Part shown: piece by piece, positions 53,201 through 62,838 of the stretch | Layout of the letters: every line of letters begins with the position of its first letter | Numbering within the stretch: position 1 is the first letter of the stretch | Source: Anisakis pegreffii | Lineage: Eukaryota > Nematoda > Chromadorea > Rhabditida > Anisakidae | Direction of reading: 5' to 3' | NCBI GenBank assembly: GCA_035041965.1 | Contig: JAPYMA010000148.1 | Coordinates: forward strand, 62,001 to 126,000 | Length of the DNA: 64,000 bases | Program-made: the position numbers and the translations under genes | The notes under the pieces: model-generated | What the model saw: only the letters and a program-made list of their open reading frames with translations | Told to the model about the DNA's origin: nothing | The model's database searches: none

Positions 53201-55200
53201 TTAATGAGATCGATGCATTCAGAGAGACATTTATTATCGAACTACGGAAGTTCATTGAGGTAATTGCGTCAGCTCAGCATCAGTCAGAATGTTTCTTGTG
53301 CTTACAATTTATAAATTTGAGTGTTCGAAATTATGAAAGAATTCTAAAAACAGTATCATTTCAAAGAAACAACACATTATATGATATGCGTTGCGTAATG
53401 CACTCGTTTGTTTTAGAAGATGTAATTAAACCTGGAATAATTTTTGAATTAATTGGAGAATTCGAATTCGAATTAATTAGAATCATAATTCTTGATGTAT
53501 AATTGAACTGGAAGTCTTTTAATGATGACGTTTTATGCTACATTTTATGCTACAAGTGTTACGTCGTGCTGACGTGAAATTCTTCATGTCAAAACAAAAA
53601 AAAAACGCTGATCCCCAAACGAGGCAACTGTTTGGACATGTTGACTGCCTAATCGTTGTCCTAGATTTCATCGATTATGTTATTCGGATTTGATGTTGTA
53701 AAATGTAATAATGGTTGAGAGAGGTAAAAAATAGTGAAATGTGCCACAGAAATGTTCGTTATTGATTTAAGGATTTGATGGGCTTAATCAGTCTATTGCA
53801 TGTTCATTTGAACTTGCTGCATTAATTGCTATCTGATGAATAGATGACACACATATCACGCATTCGTTCATGCTGAGTCTGGCATTGTGTCTCTCTGAAT
53901 GCATCCATATACATGTCCATTTTAAAGTTGTATTATTTAAACAGACTCGTTTTACAATAAAGTAATAATAATATCACTGAGCGTATTACATATGCAGTCA
54001 GTCCTTGCAATACAATGCAAATTAATGGAAATATTTCATAAATTTTTTGTTGAACCAATTCAATAATATAATTGCGTTCGATTACCAGTAGTCTCAAGAC
54101 GACGTTCAAAACGTGGTCTGATCGGTGCTGTCTGCATTAAATTCCATCTTCAATTGCTACATCAATCAGTGATGAGGAATTATTCACATGTTCTTGAGTC
54201 ATCAAACTCATGAACACAATTGAATTCTCATGACTATTGCAAAATAATGGAACTTTTCTAATGGCTCCATCCGGCACACATCGGAGGGTATTGCTCTATC
54301 CAGCAACTATGAAATCATTCTACCCGTCTAATTTCACTAAAACCATCTCGAAATTGAACAATCCACGAGTAAACGATACAATCCATCAACGTTTTTATTC
54401 CAGTCACCGTTTATATTATCCGTCCAAAGCACCTGAACAAACTATTACCTGTCCAGGAAAGGATTTTCATTTGTTTGAATTCGAATATTTTCGTCTCTTT
54501 TTAATAAAAATATAATAGTTTGTCTAATCGTTTCATTAGATAATATAAACTTTCAAAGCAGTGGCCGAGCAGAATGGTTAATGCATCAGAAGCGAAGAAA
54601 GCTTCAGTTGAATGTGCCAGCACACAATAAAAAACCAGTGATGTAATCTGAAAAAGCGTTTGGGTTACTCAATAAATTCAGAATTTATTGAAGTAAATTG
54701 ATGTGAACTAAGATTCGTGGTTGATGGTTAAGAACTAACTGTTGATTGGTAGATTACCAGGGTGAATTAAATGAAACGAACGATTTTATGAGGCTATCAC
54801 ATGTTCGCGATGAAAGTGATGCGACTAATTTATTTTGAGAGAATTGTTATTGTTGTTTTTCAGTGTTGATCTTATCATTATCGTGATTATTTGTGTCAGT
54901 TTCTTAATTTTATTGCCTCCTTCATTAGCGCGTTGTTGCACTTTGTCTACGATCCCATGTCAATTTATAACAACCAGCAATATTTCTTTGTGACCTTCAA
55001 AAATTGTTGATGTGATTCTGTGGCAGTTTAATTTGTCAAGCACGGATGTGACTCGTTCTCATTATATTCCCAATAATCATTGTAATAACGTTTGCGTGTG
55101 CTAATATAATATAATCGCTTTTTCTTATAAATCACAAAAACTTTCTACGTCGATCGAATTCAATGCAATAGATCTGAACTAACCTAACAAATTGATTTAA
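47274..55200. other. Spacer of about 8 kb, no supported gene
   Basis: No exon chain with protein resemblance was found. The longest open frame is 190 codons on the minus strand (51168-51740), which lacks a recognisable domain. Other ORFs (48733-49011, 50840-51139, 53194-53502, 54237-54515) are likewise unsupported; some begin at non-ATG codons. A microsatellite-like ATTATTATTATT/AATAATAATAGT stretch sits near 48100, and a tRNA-like piece near 54560. Confidence 0.45.
54558..54620 (+). pseudogene. tRNA-Ser-like fragment (decayed)
   Basis: GCAGTGGCCGAGCAGAATGG is followed by TTAATGCATC, which matches the acceptor end and D-arm pattern of serine tRNAs (TGGCCGAGxGGTTAAxGC) with a few extra bases. 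The 3' part, TTCAGTTGAAT, only weakly resembles a B box, and the acceptor stem is not closed, so a working tRNA is unlikely. Confidence 0.35.
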
Positions 55201-55209
55201 TTTGAGCAG
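55201..55209 (+). promoter_or_regulatory. Candidate trans-splice acceptor of the BRICHOS-like gene
   Basis: TTTGAGCAG ends one base before the start codon at 55211, so the mature leader would contribute a single genomic base to the 5' UTR. This close placement is common for spliced-leader acceptors in nematodes. Confidence 0.5.
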
Positions 55210-55210
55210 A

Positions 55211-58200
55211 ATGGACTATGGTCCTCAAACAAGAACGATAGAAGAACAGGAAATAATTGAGCATTATATCACTGAATCGAGACGCACGGTCCCGTTCACG
55301 AGTACGGATTCAGCGTTGGATCGTGAGCTGATCACAGAGACAACAGAACGGCGATTCGAAGAACGTTTACCTTATCCTGCATATCCGAGAGCATCCGAAA
55401 ATCTTTTACAGCAACAACAACAACAACAGCAAACATCATCATTCGGCGGTATTGCTGGAAGTGACTCAGATCGGAGGTTCGTTTTTAAGATTCGGCATAA
55501 ACTGTTGTGGGAAAGGAAGAAAACAGCCGAAAAACTTCTCGATGGTTCAAATCAACTGATTTATACATCAAAAATTGTCATCTCCTCAACTTGTAGTCTA
55601 GATGATATTTTGCTTCTGGAAATTTCAGTTCTTAACGAAAAAGAATTTGTTTTCGACTTGTTACGTGTTTTTTAGTAGGAAGGATAGCTGAATCTTAATG
55701 TTGTGGCCTTTTACAGATACTATGTGACTGGAGAACGTGACTATAGTAGAGATGCTTCATTTCTTCAGACATCAGGTGAGAATGATTCATTTCATTTTAT
55801 AACCCCGATGAAATGGATCTGTCTTAGGTCCGATGAAGATTCACACTTATCAAAGTATCAAGCGAACTCTAAAATTGTTTCCTTATTTGAGTCTGATTAA
55901 GCGGTATTCATTTCAGGAGTATCTACTTCTGCACAAGCACAAGCGAAAAATTTGGGTCGATTAAGCAACATTGATTCGTATGGTTATGATGTTCATGAAG
56001 TTCATACTTCAGGTGTGTTCTCAATGTTTCATGAAAATATGTTGGAAATCAAGATTTAAAATCGAGGTGAAATCAGGATCTCGTAAAGCATTTTTGAAAG
56101 GTATCATAAATTGAAGAGGGTGGTGCACGCATTGTGCAAACGCATGGTAGTGGCACCATCGAAGGTGACGGTCGGAGGATCCAGCAACAGGATGAATCAT
56201 TAAATCAAGAGCGAATATTCAACGATAACAAAAGTATCGAACAACGACGAACACTCATCGAAGAGCAATGCTTTGATGATTCAAGAACACGTGCCGCTGC
56301 CGTTTCCACTGCACACAGAGCTGGTACCAAAGAAGTGGGATTTGTTGGATCTACGAGGTAGTTCTGATCGATTCATATTGATAAGCTATTGTCGCTGACT
56401 TTAGCAGATAGAATTTTGATTTGTATCAGTTAAAAGAGACAATTCATTTACTCTCATTTTATTACTTCGACAATTATGCAAGAAATATCATTACAAGAGA
56501 TTTTATTCAGTGATCAATTTTTGTTAGTCGTCCATTAGTTGATAAGATGTGGATATTTGTAGCAGTTTCATTCAAACCGATGTTGTGAAACGAATGATTG
56601 AGTCAAAAGCTTGCAGTTTATCGTCAATAATCAGTGTTTTAGGCACTGACAATGAGCTCTGCATCGATGTGACTATCAGATCATGAATAATTCGAAAATT
56701 ATGTTCCATACATCATTCAGTAACAGTGCAATATCTGTAGGCTAATGTAAGAAAAAACCATTCACTGCATAAGCAGTTTTCTAAATAACAGCTGAAGGAT
56801 GTTTGAAATTCGATCGTCAGTTTCAGATCAACCGCGAGTGGTATTCAATCTCGATCAGATTCTCGTCCAACCGTCTACACAGTCCCCACCCCACCGACCA
56901 CTAAGGCTGAATCATGGCGTCACATTGGTTCTGCCGTAACAGATACGTGCGTAGTTCGATCTTGACTAATTCCCTTCTAAAAATCTTTTCACTCAAATTA
57001 CACCTTAAAATCATGAACCGTCGCGAATGGAACAAACGAATTAAGTGCCTAATGAAAGATAATCCCACTCACTGACAATGTCGCTCACACGAACGACGAA
57101 AGAAGACTAATAAATGAATAGATTCAATAAGCACGTCAACATTGTTAAGAAACGACACTCGAACTAGAAACGAAAATGAAACAATTGCTCATAAAACATA
57201 CACATGTACACAGTTGTGTGAATGATCATGAATATAATTCACTATTATTTTAATATCGTAAGTTCATGTTGTCCACAAACAATACGTTGTTCTTATCAAA
57301 AGAATATAAGTTTGTATGGAATTCATAATGAAAGAATTGAATATGAGAGTGAATGAGGTAGTAGTAAAAGAGGTTAGTTGTGATATATCATGAAATGTTT
57401 ATTTACAAGTGGCTCGTTTGATGATTGAAAGTCGTTAAGATTGCTTCTGTAAACAAACTTCGTTCCGAATCAATGCAAAACTGATTGCCACTTCCAAACA
57501 TCACAGAATGTTTGTCTGTTAATTTTGCTTGATTTCGGATTTACGTCTGTAGGTGCATCGTTATTACTATAAGATCACAATGACAAATACGGTCACTTTC
57601 GCGTCAGATCCAAGGTATTATACTTCACGAAGCTCAACTGTTGTTCAAAAATTTTCATCAATTTCGCAGCACAGTCTTTTTATTTACATTGAATTATTGA
57701 GGAATTGTCCATCCAAGTCTCTTTATATTTCACTGAATTATTGAGGAAATAGTCAATGCCATTCAATACAATTTATGACGAACAAGGTATTCGGCATGTG
57801 ATGAATTTTAGCGATTGTTTCCTTCGCAGTTGAATGATTAAGATGAAATTATTTCAGGTCGTTAACTCGCAAAGATAGTTATAAACGTATGCAACAAGGC
57901 CAGTTGGAGGAATCATCGCCTGATATCTATGCAGTAGGAGTTTTTTGATTCGTTTTGTTTTTCATTTCATTGGCGAGCGCAGTGTTTCTCAACGGTGATG
58001 CTACGGGGCTATTGTGCTGGAAAAAAAGCGCTATGTACTTGTTTTGAGGGAACTATGAACATATGCAGGAGGCGGCAGACATTTATCTATATTTTTCTAT
58101 CGGCGCTTCTAAAAGCGGCAGTGGTCAAAAAAAGATTTAGCTAGATCAATTTCAACACATTCAATACATTTTGTATAAAACTATGATTTCGTATATGATT

Positions 58201-60974
58201 TGATAACTGAGCAGGATTCAACGACGTAATATTTGAGAGTCAATTCAAAATCCACGTGATGAAACTCATATTACGTTTAGATTAACTATGTGATCGTCAT
58301 AAAGCGTTCTTGGAATGTGCAGAAAAGTCGTGATTTTCGATTTTGACACTAAATATATCGTGTTGAAAAAACAGAAAATCAATGCGATGATGCTTTTCAG
58401 CCTCGTTCAGATGCCTCACTTATGACCGGTACCGGTCGTACACGATCTCAGATATCCTCACAACAACCCTCACAATCTTGTTGGGAAACCATCAGACTGT
58501 TCTTCCGAAAGTTTTTTTCGAGAATTGAGTAAGCATTCACCTATCTTTCATTGCAGAAAATTGTTATGAATCCATATTAAGAGTTCAAATTGTTTTGTTT
58601 TTATCATTTATTGGGCGTTGAATTTTGATAAACTAATATACCTGAAAGTTTTTGAAAAAAGCTTCCAAAGATCTAAAAAAAACTGTTTGATTGCAGAAAT
58701 ACGCGATGTACACCGCGATTGTTGTGTCTTCTTTTACTCGTGCTCTTTCTTTTGTTACTATTCTTAATTCTTCTTGGTGTTATACTCAATGCATTATTTG
58801 GTGCTGATTCGGTAAGATATTCACTTCACTCATTCATGTTTTATTGTGTTTCTGAAGAAGGATTCATAAAGTTTTCATGAAATGTTGCAAAATGAAAATT
58901 CAAAAACCCCGATCAGAATATTCAGCCCAATGAAAAATGTGCCAGTGCAACAATTTTTATCAATTACAATTTACGAAATGAAATTGAAAACAACTGATTT
59001 CGTTCTCAAAGACTACGTGCTAGATGTGATCTTTACTGGTGTGATATCGAATGAATTTCATATACGAAAACTGATATTATATCCACCGGTATGCGACGAT
59101 TGTCGTCGTAAGTCGCCGAATGGCGTTTACGAACAACTGCCGAGTACTCTTTATGTGCACCGCAGCAGCCCTGCACAGTCGCACTTCGAGCTGATCGGGA
59201 ATCCGCCATTCAAGAGCAATTCGTTCACTGCAATCGACTTCAAAACGGTTCTCGAAATGAATTCATCATTTTTGTATTATGCTCCGATTTGTGACACATT
59301 TTAAAATTATATTGTACTCTTCATTTCTTTAGTGACAATGACGTAGAGTATTGGAAATGTGACTGTGTTCAATTCGATGTCAGATAACATTCATAGACGT
59401 TTTCAGATAACGATCATAAGCAAATATTAATTTTACCGTTATATGATGCAAATGCAGATAAAATCAGAATCTCTGAATTTTTTCGAACGTTCCCTGTCAA
59501 CTCTCATCTTTTGTTCATATTTAAAGCTTTCAATAGAAGTGTTGTAGAATGAATTATCACCTGCTTAACTGTCAAATCTATCATTAAGAAACATTTTGCA
59601 ACTTTTCTATTACCTTATTCATATAAAACAGTTCCATCATCACTTAATTTTAGGGCTATATTGCAATAGCCGATCATGCGTTGATCAATAGTGAGGGTGA
59701 ACATATAATTTGTTTCGTGATGCCTCTCGACCGATCTGCAATCCCGAGTATGTCCGCCCTGCAAGACGCACTCAGCAGTAGTGATTCTGAAGTAATCGGT
59801 TTCTCAATATGGCAAAATGTTACTGTTTCCTTTTTGTTCCGATAATGCGCATATGCTTTTGCAATAGTGGAATATTTCTGAAGTGTTTCTTCAGTTGTTT
59901 GATAATTGCTCCTTTAACTGATAACTTATTCAAAATTATGTTGAATTATATTTTGCAGTCATTTTATGCTTAATCGCTAATTAAGATTCACTCTGAATTC
60001 GGATGGCAAGAGTATTGGCAATATCAAGTTGAAGCGATTGATTCGATGAGTGCTGAACGTAAATTCACCGATAAAATTCGGGATTGTGAACATGCAAAAT
60101 GGTATTTCTTGAAGCATACCGTCTACACAAAAGGTTATTTTACGTGTTTTGTTCAGAATGTTCGAAGTCTTTTAATCACTTGGTGCTTAATGCACATAGT
60201 CGATTGACAATTCAAATACACGAAGAGTTGTTGTAAGAAATTCATCAGCGTGACTATTTATATTGAAGCAAAGATTCATAGGAAGTTGTGACTTGCTCTG
60301 TATGCTCATTATGAATGCATTGAAATTTAGATAAACGGAGTGTATTTTCGGGCTCATTTTGAGTCCTTCTCACTAGGAGTTATTGGGTAATATGGGCAGT
60401 AGCCCTACACTTCCGTGCTCATCAAATCAATAGTAAAATTTAGAATTTTATGAAGACGGATGATTCCCTGCGCTAATATCATCAGCTGTGGAGAAGAAAA
60501 GATATTGAGGGAAGAGGAATGTAATATTGATGATAACAGAGGGGCATGAACTCTTAACGAGTTGTAGATGCTGATTGAATAAACGAAAGAAATTTAGATT
60601 CTGGATGTACGGATTGCTACGATTTTTGCTTGCCTGATTATGGCGTTCAACGTTTACACAAATACGAAGATGACGTAACGATTGGCATCAGAAGGCTGAA
60701 TTGCTTCCGTCTTTATGTTCCCGAATGGGCCAAATATCAGGTGACTACCGACAGCAAAGGTGGGCATTGGTCGTATCCGAAAATCAGTCTGAACACTGAA
60801 CGCGATGTGAACGGAAATTGGGCGAATTGGAGTCCCGTTGCGGGAAAATGAATTGTTTGAGCAAAATGGTTTACATGATTCCATGTAGAATCTATTGTAC
60901 TGTCAAAGAAGAGTGGAAGCTTGCGAAGTGTGAATGTGATAGCGAAGGTGATGCAGTTTATGCATCGAATATGA
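55211..60974 (+). CDS. Type II membrane protein with BRICHOS-like domain
   Basis: Exons: 55211-55476, 55717-55775, 55917-56012, 56117-56357, 56827-56946, 57858-57933, 58401-58528, 58697-58811, an exon ending 59247 (start unresolved, between about 58917 and 59011), 59654-59791, 59986-60133, 60598 to 60849 or 60974. The cytoplasmic part (residues 1-336) is polar, with a Gln run. One membrane span follows (LLCLLLLVLFLLLLFLILLG, about 337-358), preceded by basic residues and so type II. Outside, the sequence IDFKTGYIAIAD...CFVMPLDRSAIPSMSALQ and then RDCEHAKWYFLKHT matches the BRICHOS pattern: an Asp-Phe/Tyr turn, one Cys before the PLDRS-IPS strand, and a second Cys. BRICHOS domains (as in ITM2, tenomodulin, surfactant protein C) chaperone aggregation-prone segments. 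A Cys-rich tail follows (GCTDCYDFC). No gene name can be given. Confidence 0.75.
57553..57614 (+). CDS. Probable alternative first exon of the BRICHOS-like gene
   Basis: After the acceptor-like TCTGTAG (ending 57552) comes a short leader and an ATG at 57580, encoding MTNTVTFASDP and ending in AG before the donor GTATTA. The final two bases join exon 6 at 57858 in the correct phase, giving ...DPRSLTRKDSYKR. The segment cannot be spliced in frame after exon 5, which ends in the same phase but meets a stop when joined to this exon, so it fits an alternative start rather than a cassette. The resulting isoform would lose about 286 N-terminal residues, including the Gln run, while keeping the membrane span and BRICHOS-like domain. 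Confidence 0.5.
57972..58130 (-). mobile_element. Truncated hAT-like MITE fragment
   Basis: CAGTGTTTCTCAAC at about 57980-57993 has the form of many hAT-superfamily terminal repeats. On the complementary strand the other end reads CTTTTTTTGACCACTGCCGC then TTTTAGAAG, a stretch often found just inside such ends, but the matching second terminal repeat is missing, so the element is truncated. It lies in the intron after 57933. Confidence 0.35.
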
Positions 60975-62831
60975 GTACGTTATTAAAAGTGACCTTTTTA
61001 AGGCACTTAAATGAAATATTACACCAATTCCGTTGATGTTTATTGAATCGATGTTGTATTTAATTGATAATATTTATCATTGTCGGTGTTGAGTGTTCAT
61101 ATGCGAGATTTTAATGAGTACCTTTCAAATTTTATTCTGATTATAAGCGGTTCATGCAATTTCTTTTGGATGAAACTGAATCAAGTCAGATTATGTGCTG
61201 AATAGTTCTTCAAATCAGTTCTTCAAATTTACAATCCAAGGAGGATAACGTATTTCAAAATATTTGTTACTTAATAGTTGAGTTCTGGGATGGATCAACA
61301 TTAGATCGAATTGATATGCCTTTTATTGCCTACTAATCATAGCGGAGAAAAAAATTCAGTACTTCGATATCATTACCCATATCAGTACTTCATATTTCTA
61401 TGGATGTATTCCAAAAGTAACCGAGAAAATGGATTTGATTGTTTATTGCTCATCTGAAGCATTTTCTTCGAGAACATCAAAACTGTAAACCATGCAGTCA
61501 GCACGGTGAGAATGCCAAATCATTTCATAAAGAAGCAAAGCAAATTAGAATGATGAATGTACGATACTACAATATTTTAAATTTCAGTGATAATAACTCA
61601 GAATAATTGAATTTTCCGACGCGTAGTAATCATCACAGAACAATGAAATGATTCATTTTTTTGCCTCTTGTCATGATGATTTTTCAAAAATTGTATTATA
61701 TTGAATAATTTTGTTGTGAAGTGAAAAAAACGGCAACTATAAGATTTATGTTTTTGTATTCATCGATAAAATTCATTCTTACGTTTTGATAAAGAAGACG
61801 TACGAACAGTATTCAAAGGCTCAAATTAATGCCATGCATTAATTCGAGTTTGTGCTGTTCGGAAGCGACATTTTAGAAGGATTCAATTTTTGTTCCTATT
61901 TTGTTGTTTTGTTGAATAATGCAATTATTCTCGATGCATTGATTACGTTTAGATTGTAATTTTGTTTTTTTGTGTTGCATTGATTAAGTTACTGCCTTTG
62001 ATATGTGTTCTCATCGTTGACTTTCTGCCGTTTGATCATTATGTTCATCGAAATTTTATTCGACGTTTACGCCAGTGCCTCTCTTATTGTAATAACTTTC
62101 AACGAAGTTCTCGTTCCGTATGCAATAAGGATAAACTAAAATTTCATAATGATGCATTTTGCAGTGCGAATTGCTCATTGCTCATTAACTGAAGTCATTA
62201 TGTGCGTCGAATGAATCTGATACATTTTGAATCATTTGAAGCTCGAAAACTTTAATTCAATCCTACACTCTCCCAGTGTCCTCTTCAGCCTCGAAGTCAG
62301 ACCAAATTCATCATCTTCATCAGACACACTTGATCAGCTTCTTATGGCAATTTCTCCATTCAACTCTATACTCGAATAACGTCAACATGTGAAATATGCA
62401 AATTCAAATGAAAAAGTAGTCTAATCGAAATGCATAATTGCAACACAATTGTTGAAACTGCTTACAATTACTGCATTACGATTATTGTCTAGTTATATTG
62501 CGTTACGGGGTGGCCTTTTGTGCAATAGTCTGCCATATTACATCTTAATTAGAGGGTTTGTTTCCACCTTATCGTTAGATTTTTTCCATTTCATACGATT
62601 TCCATTCTTTTCTTTCAGTTGTGCACACTACTTGAAAGAATTTCACTCAATTCATTCATAATCTGTCATAAGAAGATACCAGATCATCAACGATAATGTT
62701 TAGTAATCGGAAAATTTTTTTATAATTTTTCAGCCCAAGAGATCTGGCTTCATTCGCCTCCAAATACGGAAATTAATTGATTCCATATGCATTACATCAG
62801 ATTATATGCAGATGCATATTAAGAGTGTTGA
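60975..62831. other. Spacer or 3' region after the BRICHOS-like gene
   Basis: If the donor ATGA|GTACGT at 60975 is real, further 3' exons could lie here, but none was identified; if the stop at 60849 is the true end, this is spacer. The 76-codon ORF at 61962-62192 is hydrophobic at the start but starts at a non-ATG codon and was not accepted. Confidence 0.4.
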
Positions 62832-62838
62832 TATTCAG

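Noticed and set aside
53194..53502. 102-codon ORF (MSVNEIDAFRETF...)
   Set aside because: Its apparent start is TTG, it lacks clear splice sites, and no homologue or motif was recognised.
61962..62192. 76-codon ORF with a hydrophobic start
   Set aside because: The start is not ATG, the Cys-containing rest lacks a pattern, and no splice sites link it to the genes on either side.
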